DNA of 64,000 bases from Acidobacteriota bacterium (GTDB taxonomy: Bacteria > Acidobacteriota > Blastocatellia > Pyrinomonadales > Pyrinomonadaceae): assembly GCA_019239425.1 (NCBI GenBank), contig JAFAZX010000049.1:19166-83165 (forward strand), read 5' to 3'. The notes beneath the pieces are model-generated. The model was not told the DNA's origin, searched no databases, and saw only the letters and a list, made by a program, of their open reading frames with translations. How positions within the stretch are numbered: position 1 is the stretch's first letter; each line of letters begins with the position of its first letter. The translations under genes were made by a program, and so were the position numbers. Below, one piece after another: positions 1 to 8,774 of this stretch.

Positions 1-730
1 GCTTCCTCATCTCTCTCTCTCGCAACCGCCGGAAGGAGAAGAAGGCGAAGACGCCCCACCAAACCCCTGCCGACAGGAGCGAGAGCCGCACGGCGAGCCC
101 GCGCGCCGCGCCTTCGGTGTAGCCGTAGGGCGCGAGCAGCTTCGGCGCGACGGCGACCATCAGGAAGTTGAGCGCGAGCAGGAGCCCGCCGCCGAGGTAG
201 CCGAGCGCGAAGCCTCGACTCGACACGGCGTCGCGCTTCTCTTCGGTCGCGATCTCGGGCAGGAAGGAGTTGTAGAGGACGATGGCCCCGCCGAAGCAGA
301 GGTTGGCGACGACGAAGAGGACGCCGCCCATAAGGTAGAGCTTCCCCGTCACGAAGAAGAGCAGGCACGTGGCCGCGACGCCCGTGTAGCAGAAGGCGGC
401 CATCAGACGCTTCTTCAAATTCGAGTAGTCGGCGATGGCCCCGACGATGGGCAGCAGGAGCACCTGCGAGCCGACGGCGACGGCGACGAAGAGCTGATAG
501 AAGGACTGCGCCGTCACCGCGCCGAGCGGCCCGAGGTCGAGCACGACGCCCGTCTTGCCGACGTGGGCCTGCGCGAGCGAGATGAGGTAGGGGCCGAGCA
601 GCGCGCCGACGACCGTCGTGTAGAAGGCCGAGTTGGCCCAGTCGTAGAGCATCCAGCCGAATATCTCACGGGGGTCGTTGACGGGCTGCCCGTCCGTCCC
701 GAGTTCGGCGGCGGTTGGTGTGTGGGTCAA
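1..730 (-). CDS. MFS transporter, UMF1/ATG22-like family (N-terminal part; runs off the left edge)
   Basis: Only about 243 N-terminal residues are inside the window. They fold as successive hydrophobic helices, and the first helix opens with REIFGWMLYDWANSAFYTT, typical of the UMF1/ATG22-like branch of the major facilitator superfamily. A classical MFS loop motif (GAIADYSNLKKR) follows a few helices later. I chose a TTG start at 730: it overlaps the TGA stop of the upstream gene as TTGA, and AGGAAGAGG lies just ahead of it. An internal ATG at the start of MLYDWANS would cut off conserved residues. The protein should sit in the inner membrane. The substrate cannot be read from the sequence. 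The overlap with the upstream metalloenzyme gene implies translational coupling. Confidence 0.8.
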   Translation of the reverse strand, partial: MTHTPTAAELGTDGQPVNDPREIFGWMLYDWANSAFYTTVVGALLGPYLISLAQAHVGKTGVVLDLGPLGAVTAQSFYQLFVAVAVGSQVLLLPIVGAIADYSNLKKRLMAAFCYTGVAATCLLFFVTGKLYLMGGVLFVVANLCFGGAIVLYNSFLPEIATEEKRDAVSSRGFALGYLGGGLLLALNFLMVAVAPKLLAPYGYTEGAARGLAVRLSLLSAGVWWGVFAFFSFRRLREREMRK

Positions 731-1623
731 TTCGCGGCGACCTCTTCCTTCAGGATTTCCAAGATCGTGGGTGTGATGTCGGCGAGCGTGCGGACGCGTC
801 CGACGACCTTCTCTCTGCCCCGGCCCCACGCGAGCGTCGGCACCTGGTTGAGCGTGTGGTTGCGCGTCGAGAGGTCTTCGACGTTGCCGTGGTCGCTCGT
901 GAGCAGGACGGTCGTGCGCCCGAGGTCTAAGAGCGAGAGGGTCGCGCGGACGAAGCGCGCCAGCCCCCCGAGGATGTCGAGCGCGGCCGCTTCGTCCTGG
1001 TCGTGGCCGGCGCGGTCTGCGACGAAGTGTTCGTAGAGAGTGAAGCGGTGCTCGCCGGCGAGCCGCGCGAGAACGGCGGCGGCCTCTTCGGGCGCGCGTT
1101 CGGGAACATCGAGGCCACGCTTGAGGAGGTCTCGGTTGGTGAAGTCGTGGAAGACAGCGCGCCCCTCCTTCAAGTCTTCGAACGTGCGAAACGGTAGCCC
1201 GGCGGCCTCGACGGCGACCGTGGTGGCCGCGACCCAGCGCGGGCGCTTGGCGAAGAACTGCGGGTGGTAGGCGTTGACGAAAACGTCGGGGCCGTGGCCG
1301 AGCTTCTGCAGTTGCAGGAACAGCGAGTGCTCGCGCAGCACCTCGCGCATGCGCTCGTTCGGGAAACCCTGCTTGTGGTGGCCGAGCAGTCGGGGGATGT
1401 TGACGCCCGTCAGGATGGTCGTCTGGCCCGAGGCGCTCTGCGGCCGCCCCTCGACGCCGAGCCGCGCGTCCGTGCGCGCGAGCAGGCCGCCGAAAGGAAG
1501 ACTCGGCTCCTCGTCCTCGAAGACGGCGAGCGGCGCGGCCCGCGCGCCGAGCACGTCGAGCGGGTTGTGACGCCCCCGCACGCCTACGCCGAGGCCGTCC
1601 ACGAAGATGAGCAGAACCGGCAT
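727..1623 (-). CDS. Phosphoglycerate-mutase-like metalloenzyme (alkaline phosphatase superfamily)
   Basis: The protein has the metal-binding signatures of the alkaline phosphatase / cofactor-independent phosphoglycerate mutase superfamily: an N-terminal LIFVDGLGVG strand-Asp, an AGHDQD motif, the SDHGNVED motif and a late RNHTLNQVP histidine. At about 298 residues it is much shorter than a true iPGM (about 510), so the inserted phosphatase/transferase domain is missing or much reduced. An SASGQTTILTGVN segment sits where the nucleophile loop is expected. I place the start at MPVLLIFVDG (1623). An ATG six codons upstream (1641) is also possible, and neither has a clear Shine-Dalgarno sequence. 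The gene overlaps the MFS gene by 4 bp, so the two form an operon. The substrate is unknown. Confidence 0.75.
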   Translation of the reverse strand: MPVLLIFVDGLGVGVRGRHNPLDVLGARAAPLAVFEDEEPSLPFGGLLARTDARLGVEGRPQSASGQTTILTGVNIPRLLGHHKQGFPNERMREVLREHSLFLQLQKLGHGPDVFVNAYHPQFFAKRPRWVAATTVAVEAAGLPFRTFEDLKEGRAVFHDFTNRDLLKRGLDVPERAPEEAAAVLARLAGEHRFTLYEHFVADRAGHDQDEAAALDILGGLARFVRATLSLLDLGRTTVLLTSDHGNVEDLSTRNHTLNQVPTLAWGRGREKVVGRVRTLADITPTILEILKEEVAAN

Positions 1624-1670
1624 CAGTTGGATAAGTAGCATTTGAGATTTGAAATATCAAACAGAAGTGG

Positions 1671-1901
1671 GCGGTAGGCAGATGGCAGTTGGCAGTTCGG
1701 GCGGCGGACGGGCTTGCTATCATTCAAAGGTGCGTGTGGCCGGGAGAGATTTCACCACAGAGACACAGAGGCTCAGCCCATTGAGATATTCGGCTCCAAG
1801 CTGTGTCTCTGTGGTGAAATTAACTTCTGCTATTCGGCCCGACCATCAGTAACGACAACTGCCATCTGCCATCTGCCATCTGCCATCTGCCTACTGCCTA
1901 C
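1671..1901. repeat. Heptamer-arm palindrome (GGCAG/TAGGCAG type) enclosing another palindrome
   Basis: The left arm (about 1674-1697) reads GGTAGGCAGATGGCAGTTGG and onward. The right arm (about 1857-1901) is its reverse complement, built from repeated CTGCCAT and CTGCCTA words with a period of seven. Between the arms lies an ACAGAGACACAG-type palindrome (1751-1818). The element fills most of the 361-bp gap between the divergent metalloenzyme and Tricorn-like genes. It is one of only two elements in this window that lie at gene 5' ends. Confidence 0.8.
1751..1818. repeat. ACAGAGACACAG-type palindrome, copy 1
   Basis: TTCACCACAGAGACACAG (1751-1768) is perfectly complementary to 1801-1818, with a 32-nt loop. 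Five more copies of the family lie at about 5368, 35893, 41911, 43981 and 54582. This copy is nested inside a heptamer-arm palindrome in a divergent intergenic region. No coding potential is apparent. Confidence 0.85.
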
Positions 1902-2002
1902 TTTCCTCTTTGAACTCAAACGCCCGATGCACGTATATTCACTGCACGTTTGAAAGCTGCACGTTCATCCCGTTCATTTTCGTCCAAAGCTTCGGAGGTC
2001 GA

Positions 2003-5000
2003 ATGTTCACTGTGAAGAGTCCCCGCGTCTGCCTGCTGGTCGCGCTGCTCCTGTTCTCGTGTGTGAGGGCCGCGCCCGTCCGAGCGCAGGCCGCGCCGAA
2101 GGTCGAGCCGCGGCCGTACCTATACGAGCCTTCGCTCTCGCCCGACCGGAAGGAGATCGCCTTCGTCTCCGGCGGCGACGTGTGGACGGCGCCGGCCGAG
2201 GGCGGCGAGGCGCGCCTGCTCGTCTCGCACCCCGCCAACGAGTCGCGGCCGCTCTACTCGCCGGACGGCCGCTCGCTCGCCTTCGTCTCGACGCGCACGG
2301 GCAACGGAGACATCTACGTGCTCGACTTCGCCTCGGGCGAGGTGCGGCGCGTCACCTTCGACGACGCGGCCGAACAGTTGGACGCCTGGTCGTATGACGG
2401 CAAGTGGCTCTACTTCTCCTCGACGGCGCGCGACATCGCCGCGAGCAACGACGTGTACCGCGTCAGCGCCGCGGGCGGCACGCCGATGCGGGTCTCGGCC
2501 GACCGCTACGCGAACGAGTGGGCGGCGGCCCCCGCGCCCGACGGCAACGCGCTTGCCTTCGTCGGCCGCGGCTACGTGCAGTGGTGGCGCCACGGCCACG
2601 CGCACATAGACACCTCGGTCATCACGCTCATGCGCGACCAGGCGACCCCGAAGTACGAACCGTTGACCGACGGCGCGGCGAAAGAGATCTGGCCGATGTG
2701 GGGCGAGGGCGGCAAGAGCCTCTTCTACGTCTCCGACCGCGGCGGGGCCGAGAACATCTGGAAGCTTCCTCTGGGCGGGAGGCCGGCGCAGCTGACGAAG
2801 TTCACCGCGGGGCGCGTGCTCTGGCCGAACATCTCTTACGACGGCCGCGCGGTCGTCTTCGAGCGCGGCTACGGCATCTGGCGCATGGAGACCGACTCGG
2901 GGCGCGCGTCCGAAGTGCGCATCACCCTGCGCGGCGCGCCCGCCGGGCCGGCCGTCGAGCGCGTGCGGCAGGCGGAGCAGTTGCAGGACTTGGCGCTCTC
3001 GCCCGACGGCAAGAAGGTCGCCTTCGTCGCGCGCGGAGAGGTCTTCGCGGCCTCGGCCTCGGACGGCGGCGACGCGGTGCGCGTGACGAACAGCCCCGCG
3101 CCCGAGTCGCAGCCCGTCTGGTCGCCCGACAGCCGAAGGCTCGCGTACGTCTCGGGGCGCAACGGGCACGGGCAGCTCTTCGCCTACGACTTCGCGACGA
3201 ACGCGGAGACGCAGTTGACGAGCGCCGCCGAATCCGACGACACGCCGCGCTTCTCGCCCGACGGCAAGTGGCTCGCCTTCCAGCGCGCCGGCCGCGAGCT
3301 GCGCGCGCTCAACGTCGAGACGAAGCAGGAGAGGCTCGTCGCCGCGGGCAGCTTCTCGCGCCCGCCCCTGAGTCCGGATCGCCCCTTCGCCTTCTCGCCC
3401 GACAGCAAGTGGATCGCGTACATGCCCGTCGGCCAGAAGCTCTTCCGCAACGTCTACGTCGCGGAGGTCGAGGGTGACGGCCGTGGCCGGCCCGTCAGCT
3501 TCCTCGCCAACGCGGGGAGCAACACCGTCTCCTGGAGCGCGGACGGCACCTTCATCCTCTTCGACACGGGGCAGCGTACGGAGTCGGGGCAGGTCGCGCG
3601 CGTCGACCTCATCCCGCGCACGCCGCGCTTCCGCGAAGACCAGTTCCGCGACCTCTTCAAAGAGGAGACGCCGAAGACCGTCTCGCCCTCGCTGCGCCGT
3701 CAGGAGAACAACCCGACGCCATCGCCCTCTCCGACCCCGACGCCGACGGGCACGCCGACGCCGACGCCGACGCCCGCGGAGCCGGGCACCACCCCGACGC
3801 CCGCGCAGACGCCGACCCCGGCCCCCGCGGGAAAGGGGCAGGCGGGCGCGGAGAAGAAGCCGGTCGAGGTCGTCTTCGAGGGCATACGCCGGAGGCTGAG
3901 TCTGCTGCCCGTCGACGTCGACGTTTACTACCAGACGGTGAGTCCCGACGGGAAGTACCTGCTGATGCTGGCGGGCGCGGTCGGTCAGAACAACATCTAC
4001 CTCTACCCGCTCGACGAGCTTTCGCGCGAGCCGGCGGTCGCACGCCAGCTCACGTCGACGCCCGGCTTCAAGTCCGACGCGCAGTTCTCGCTCGACGGCC
4101 AGCAGGTCTTCTACCTCGAGAACGGCCGCATCCAGATCGCGCCGCTCGACCAGCGGCAGCCGCCGCGCGGGCTCGCGGTCGCGGCCGAAATGGACGTGGA
4201 CTTCGCGCGCGAGAAGTTGGAAGTCTTCCGGCAGGGCTGGGAGCTGATGCGCGACAACTTCTACGACCCGCAGTACCACGGCGCGGACTGGCCCGCCGTC
4301 CGGGCCGAACTCGAGCCTTACGTCGCGGGCGCGCGCACGCCCGACGAGGTGCGGCGGCTGATGCGTCTGATGGTCGGCGAGCTGAACGCATCGCACCTCG
4401 GCGTCAGCAACCCCCCGGGCGCCGCGCAGACGACGACCGGCAGACTCGGCCTCGACTTCGACCGCGCCGAGTACGAGCGCGCGGGCAGGCTCAAGGTCGC
4501 CGAAGTCATCCCGCTCGGCCCCGCGGCGCTCGCGCGCGACACCGCGGCGCCCGACCGCACGCGCCCGCTGAGGGAGGGCGAGTACGTCCTCGCGGTCGAC
4601 GGCCGCGCGGTCGACGCGCGGACGAACCTCGACGAGCTGCTCAACTACAAGGTCGGCCGCCGCGTCACGCTCACGGTCGCCTCCACGGCGGACGGCGCGG
4701 ACAGGAAAGACCTCGACGTGCGGCCGGTCAACGTGAACACGGAGAAGGGGCTGCGCTACCGCAAGTGGGTGGACGAGCGGCGGGCCTACGTCGAGCGTGT
4801 GAGCGGCGGCCGGCTCGGCTACGTGCACATGTACGACATGACCTCGCCGTCACTCGCGCAGCTCTACGTAGACCTCGACGTGGAGAACCAGTCGAAGGAG
4901 GGCGTGGTCGTGGACGTGCGCCACAACAACGGCGGCTTCGTCAACGTCTACGCCGTGGACGTGCTCGCGCGCCGCAGCTACATGCGCATGACGCCTCGCG

Positions 5001-5368
5001 GTTTCGCGGCGACGCCGGCCCGGCCTTACCTCGGACAGCGCGTGCTGGAGCTGCCGACGGTGCTCGTCACAGACCAGTACTCGCTCTCGGACGCGGAGGA
5101 TTTTGCGGAGGGCTACCGGAGTCTGAAGCTGGGCAAGGTGGTGGGCGAGCCGACGGCCGGCTGGATCATCTTCACCTCCGACGTCTCGCTCCTCGACGGG
5201 ACGGGCTTCCGCCTCCCCTTCGTCCGCATCGAGACGGCCGAAGGCGTCAACATGGAGCGCAACCCGCGCCCCGTGGACGTGCCCGTCGAGAGGCCGATAG
5301 GCGAAAGCTACACGGGCAAGGATTCCCAGCTCGACGCCGCGGTGAAAGAGTTGTTAGGACGGAAATAA
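2003..5368 (+). CDS. Tricorn-like secreted protease (propeller, PDZ and S41 domains)
   Basis: This 1121-residue protein starts at ATG 2003 behind GGAGG, and its hydrophobic segment ends in a signal-peptide-like APVRAQA. Two propeller regions of PD40-type repeats (LSPDGKKVAF, YSPDGRSLAF and relatives) cover about residues 30-560 and 640-730. They are split by a Pro/Thr-rich linker at about 571-612. A PDZ-like domain follows at about 815-910, then a tail-specific S41 protease domain at about 930-1110 with VVVDVRHNNGG and DQYSLSDAEDF. Ser1029, just before Asp, is the likely nucleophile by analogy with Tricorn. The protein probably degrades peptides in the periplasm or outside the cell. The stop codon TAA lies at the edge of a palindrome that separates it from the convergent BNR gene. 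Confidence 0.88.
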   Translation: MFTVKSPRVCLLVALLLFSCVRAAPVRAQAAPKVEPRPYLYEPSLSPDRKEIAFVSGGDVWTAPAEGGEARLLVSHPANESRPLYSPDGRSLAFVSTRTGNGDIYVLDFASGEVRRVTFDDAAEQLDAWSYDGKWLYFSSTARDIAASNDVYRVSAAGGTPMRVSADRYANEWAAAPAPDGNALAFVGRGYVQWWRHGHAHIDTSVITLMRDQATPKYEPLTDGAAKEIWPMWGEGGKSLFYVSDRGGAENIWKLPLGGRPAQLTKFTAGRVLWPNISYDGRAVVFERGYGIWRMETDSGRASEVRITLRGAPAGPAVERVRQAEQLQDLALSPDGKKVAFVARGEVFAASASDGGDAVRVTNSPAPESQPVWSPDSRRLAYVSGRNGHGQLFAYDFATNAETQLTSAAESDDTPRFSPDGKWLAFQRAGRELRALNVETKQERLVAAGSFSRPPLSPDRPFAFSPDSKWIAYMPVGQKLFRNVYVAEVEGDGRGRPVSFLANAGSNTVSWSADGTFILFDTGQRTESGQVARVDLIPRTPRFREDQFRDLFKEETPKTVSPSLRRQENNPTPSPSPTPTPTGTPTPTPTPAEPGTTPTPAQTPTPAPAGKGQAGAEKKPVEVVFEGIRRRLSLLPVDVDVYYQTVSPDGKYLLMLAGAVGQNNIYLYPLDELSREPAVARQLTSTPGFKSDAQFSLDGQQVFYLENGRIQIAPLDQRQPPRGLAVAAEMDVDFAREKLEVFRQGWELMRDNFYDPQYHGADWPAVRAELEPYVAGARTPDEVRRLMRLMVGELNASHLGVSNPPGAAQTTTGRLGLDFDRAEYERAGRLKVAEVIPLGPAALARDTAAPDRTRPLREGEYVLAVDGRAVDARTNLDELLNYKVGRRVTLTVASTADGADRKDLDVRPVNVNTEKGLRYRKWVDERRAYVERVSGGRLGYVHMYDMTSPSLAQLYVDLDVENQSKEGVVVDVRHNNGGFVNVYAVDVLARRSYMRMTPRGFAATPARPYLGQRVLELPTVLVTDQYSLSDAEDFAEGYRSLKLGKVVGEPTAGWIIFTSDVSLLDGTGFRLPFVRIETAEGVNMERNPRPVDVPVERPIGESYTGKDSQLDAAVKELLGRK

Positions 5369-5439
5369 CCACAGAGACACGGAGGCACGGCTCGTTGAGT
5401 CATAACTCAACGAGCCGTGCCTCCGTGTCTCTGTGGTGA
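5366..5439. repeat. ACAGAGACACAG-type palindrome, copy 2 (33-bp perfect stem)
   Basis: Positions 5368-5400 pair without a mismatch with 5405-5437, leaving a 4-nt loop (CATA). The hairpin fills the gap between two convergent genes, and the stop codon of the left gene (TAA, 5366-5368) touches the stem. There is no U-run on either side, so it is not a textbook intrinsic terminator, but it is well placed to end or protect both transcripts. Confidence 0.9.
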
Positions 5440-5445
5440 ACTGCT

Positions 5446-8400
5446 TTAGAACTGGTCGCGGTCGCGCCGCATGGCGGAGGGCGACGGGCCGGACGTGGGC
5501 CGGGCGCTGACCTTCTCCCACTCCTCGCGGGAGAGGGTCTTCACGGGCTCGAGCTTCTTCGACGACAGATCCGAGTTCAGCCCCGAAAGCTCCTTCGAAG
5601 TCCAGGTGTCGAAGTCTTTGACCACGTCGGCCAGCTCGCGGGCGAGGGCATCGGCGCGCTCGATTTGCGTCTGCGAGGGGCGGCCCTCGTAGAAGATGAC
5701 GTTGGCATAAAGCTCCGTCAGGAACTCGCGCAGGCGCTCCTCGCCCGTGATGGCGCCGCCCTCCTTGGTGGCGACGATCTTCTTGCGCAGCTCGTCCACC
5801 TGCGCCGAGGCATTCTGCAGGCGCTTGCGTAAGGGGTCGCCCTCGGGCAGCTGCGCGGCGCGGTCGTCGAGCGCGAGGCGCAAGGAGTTGATCTTGTCCA
5901 CGGCGTACGACATCTCGTCGAGCTGCCGGTACAGCTTCATGGCGAGGTCGAACTGCTCCTTGCGTTCTCCGGCCGTGTGCGTCGCGCGCGGGTCGGGCGC
6001 CACGCGGAGCTGCGTCGTGTAGACCTCCTTGTCCTTCGTCATCTTCACCGTGTACGTGCCCGGCAGAACCCTCGGCCCGTAGGCGGCCCCGCCGGCGAGC
6101 GTCGCCGCGGGCGGCACCTTCGGCGGGTCGAGCCGCATCGACCACGTCACGCGGCTCAGGCCCCGCCGCTTGCTGCTCGGGATGACCTTCAGCAGCCTGC
6201 CCTCGGGGTCGAAGACCTCGATCTTCAGGTCGCCGAAGATGTGGCGGCGGCGCTGGTAGTAGGTGATGACGGCGTCGCCGTCCGGGTTGGCGCCGACGAA
6301 CTCGGCGTCGCCGTTGGGCCAGCCGCCGCTGCCCGTGATGGACTGCACCGTCGGGCGGCCTTCGATGAAGAAGGCGTCCTTCGCCAGCGCGTCGGGCGTG
6401 AGCGCGCGCAGAGGGGTGATGTCGTCCACGATCCAGATGCCGCGGCCGTGCGTGGCGATGACGAGGTCGTTGTCGCGCGGGTGGATACTGATGTCGCGCA
6501 CGGCGACCGAGGGCAGGTCGCCGCCCTTGTACTGCGCCCAGCGCCCGCCCCCGTCGAGCGAGACCCACAGGCCGAACTCGGTGCCGACGAAGAGCAGGGC
6601 GTTGTTGACGAGGTCTTGCCTCACGACGTGCGCGTAGCCGCGCACGGGCGAGCCTTCGGGGACGAGCGGTGTCCAGGTCTTGCCGAAGTCCTCGGTCTTG
6701 TAGACGTAGGGCTTCAGGTCGCCGAACGTGTGCGCGTCGAAGGTGACGAAGGCCGTGCCTTCCGCGAAGTGTCCGGCGTCGATGTAGGAGACCCACGCGT
6801 TCTTCGGGACGCCCCTGACGTTGCCGACGACGTTATTCCAGGTCTTGCCGCCGTCGCGCGTGAGCTGCACGTTGCCGTCGTCGGTGCCGGCCCAGATGAC
6901 GTTCGGGTTCTTGGGCGACTCCGAGATGGCGTAGATGGTCGTGTGCGTCTCGGCCGCGGAGTTGTCCACGGTGACGCCGCCCGACTGCTCCTGCTTCTGC
7001 TTCTCGGGGTCGTTCGTGGTCAGGTCAGGCGAGATGCGCTCCCAGGTCTGCCCGCGGTCGCGCGAGCGGAAGAGGAACTGCGAGCCGATGTAGATCGTCC
7101 CCTTCTGCGTCGGGCTGAGGTGGATGGGCGTGTTCCAGTTGAAGCGGAGCTTCTTCTCGCCGTAGTTGGGGAGCGGCTTGATGTCGCGCGTCTCGTGCGT
7201 CTTGCGGTTGACGCGGCCGATGTAGCCGCCCTGCGACTCGGCGTAGATGTAGTCGGGGTCGGCCGGGTCTGCGAACATCCAGAAGCCGTCGCCGCCGTAC
7301 ACGTTCTCCCACTGCGCGTTGGCGATGCCGCCCGGAAACTCAGACTGCCCGACCCACGAGGAGTTGTCCTGCAGGCCGCCGTAGACCCGGTACGGCCGCT
7401 CGTTGTCCAGGCTCACGTGGTAGAACTGCGAGATGGGAAGGTTCTGCGCCTTCCACCAGCGGTTGCCGCCGTCGTACGAGTACCAGAGGCCGCCGTCGTC
7501 GCCGGTGATGACGTGGTCGGTGTTATTGGGGTTGACCCACACGCAGTGGAAGTCGCCGTGCGCGCCGCCCGAGATGTCCGAGAAGCTTCGGCCTCCGTCG
7601 TTGCTGAAGATGAGCGAGCCGCCGGGCTTATAGATCTTGTTCTCGTCCTTCGGGTCGACGATGAGGGCGGAGAAGTAGAAGGCGCGCCAGATCATGTTCT
7701 GGCTGCGGTCGAGCTGCGCCCAGGTCTTCCCGCCGTCGTCCGAGCGGTAGAGCCCGTCCTTCGGGATGACCGCCTCGATGGCCGCGTAGACGACGTCCGG
7801 CTTCGAGGGCGCGACTGCGACGGCCACGCGCCCCCAGGGCTTCGGCGGCAGGCCCTTCGCGCTCGACTCGGTCAGCTCCGCCCACGTCGCGCCGCCGTCG
7901 GTCGATTTGTAGAGGCCGCTCGCGCTCGGGGACTCGGGCGTCTCGCCGCCCGAGCGGAACGTCCAGCCCTTGCGGCGGAAGTCCCAGAGCCCCGCGTAGA
8001 TGGTCTTCGGGTTCGACGCGTCCATCGACATCATCGAGCACCCCGTCGAGAGGTTCGCGCCCTTCAAGACCTTCGCCCAGGTCTTCCCGCCGTCGGTCGT
8101 CTTGTAGACGCCGCGCTCGTCCGAGTCGCTCCAGAGTTTGCCGGGCGCGCAGACGTAGACCGTGTCGGTGTTCGAAGGGTCGACCAGAATCTTCGCGACG
8201 CGCTCGGAGTCCTTGAGTCCGACGTTCGTCCAGTTGTCGCCGCCGTCCGTGGACTTGTAGACGCCGTCGCCGACCGAGACCGAGTTGCGCGTCCAGGCCT
8301 CGCCCGTGCCGACCCAGACGACCTTCGGGTTCTTCGGGTCGATGGTGACGGCGCCGACGGACTGGACGGGCTGCTTGTCGAAGACGGGCTTGAAGGTCGT

Positions 8401-8682
8401 CCCGCCGTTGACGGACTTCCACACGCCGCCCGAGGCCGAGCCGACGTAGACGGTCAGGCGCTGCCCCTCCTGCACGGCGTCGACGGCGGCGACGCGGCCC
8501 GACATCACCGCCGAGCCGATGTTGCGCGCCCCGAGGCCCGAGACGGTCTGGGAATCGACCTTGACCGGCGCGTTCGACTGCGGCCCGGCGGGGCGCGGCG
8601 TCTGCGCCGAGGTGTCCAGTGAAGCGGTGAGAAGCAGGCCGAGAAAGATTGCCGAGAGACCGCGCGAAAGAATTGTTTTCAT
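5446..8682 (-). CDS. Secreted BNR/Asp-box propeller protein (sortilin/VPS10-like fold)
   Basis: This protein of about 1078 residues starts at ATG 8682 with a GAAGAGGA Shine-Dalgarno. The N-terminus (MKTILSRGLSAIFLGLLL...) is a signal peptide ending near DTSAQ. At least nine Asp-box repeats of the S-x-D-G-G-x-T-W type (KSTDGGDNW, KTTDGGKTW, RSDDGGKTW, LTRDGGKTW and others) cover about residues 60-760, as in sialidase/VPS10 ten-bladed propellers. The last 300 or so residues are more helical and charged. Such proteins are often annotated as glycosyl hydrolases, but no sialidase catalytic set is evident. It is convergent with the Tricorn-like gene and downstream of a LolA-like gene, separated from it by a palindrome. 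Confidence 0.85.
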   Translation of the reverse strand: MKTILSRGLSAIFLGLLLTASLDTSAQTPRPAGPQSNAPVKVDSQTVSGLGARNIGSAVMSGRVAAVDAVQEGQRLTVYVGSASGGVWKSVNGGTTFKPVFDKQPVQSVGAVTIDPKNPKVVWVGTGEAWTRNSVSVGDGVYKSTDGGDNWTNVGLKDSERVAKILVDPSNTDTVYVCAPGKLWSDSDERGVYKTTDGGKTWAKVLKGANLSTGCSMMSMDASNPKTIYAGLWDFRRKGWTFRSGGETPESPSASGLYKSTDGGATWAELTESSAKGLPPKPWGRVAVAVAPSKPDVVYAAIEAVIPKDGLYRSDDGGKTWAQLDRSQNMIWRAFYFSALIVDPKDENKIYKPGGSLIFSNDGGRSFSDISGGAHGDFHCVWVNPNNTDHVITGDDGGLWYSYDGGNRWWKAQNLPISQFYHVSLDNERPYRVYGGLQDNSSWVGQSEFPGGIANAQWENVYGGDGFWMFADPADPDYIYAESQGGYIGRVNRKTHETRDIKPLPNYGEKKLRFNWNTPIHLSPTQKGTIYIGSQFLFRSRDRGQTWERISPDLTTNDPEKQKQEQSGGVTVDNSAAETHTTIYAISESPKNPNVIWAGTDDGNVQLTRDGGKTWNNVVGNVRGVPKNAWVSYIDAGHFAEGTAFVTFDAHTFGDLKPYVYKTEDFGKTWTPLVPEGSPVRGYAHVVRQDLVNNALLFVGTEFGLWVSLDGGGRWAQYKGGDLPSVAVRDISIHPRDNDLVIATHGRGIWIVDDITPLRALTPDALAKDAFFIEGRPTVQSITGSGGWPNGDAEFVGANPDGDAVITYYQRRRHIFGDLKIEVFDPEGRLLKVIPSSKRRGLSRVTWSMRLDPPKVPPAATLAGGAAYGPRVLPGTYTVKMTKDKEVYTTQLRVAPDPRATHTAGERKEQFDLAMKLYRQLDEMSYAVDKINSLRLALDDRAAQLPEGDPLRKRLQNASAQVDELRKKIVATKEGGAITGEERLREFLTELYANVIFYEGRPSQTQIERADALARELADVVKDFDTWTSKELSGLNSDLSSKKLEPVKTLSREEWEKVSARPTSGPSPSAMRRDRDQF

Positions 8683-8702
8683 GATTGGGGAATCCTCTTC
8701 GT

Positions 8703-8774
8703 AAGGATGAAGGCGGAAGGATGAAGGATGAATGGCAGACCCGCATCTCTTCATCCTTCATCCTTCATCCTTTA
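8703..8774. repeat. Heptamer-arm palindrome (AAGGATG type)
   Basis: The left arm (8703-8735) repeats AAGGATG and variants. The right arm (8748-8774) is the complement, repeating CATCCTT. The element sits between the stop codon of the LolA-like gene (TAA at 8772, touching the repeat) and the start of the BNR gene on the same strand. Read along that strand, the words carry TGA in changing frames. Confidence 0.85.

Noticed and set aside
2120..4828. 902-residue open frame on the reverse strand
   Set aside because: It mirrors the Tricorn-like gene in high-GC DNA. The product is Arg/Val/Asp-rich with no domain, start signal or hydrophobic pattern.
5977..8622. 881-residue open frame on the + strand
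   Set aside because: It lies antisense to the BNR-repeat gene and has the biased composition of a GC-rich shadow frame.
8703..8774. Short tandem words taken as a CRISPR array
   Set aside because: The words are seven bases long with no spacers, are arranged as inverted arms, and no cas genes are present.
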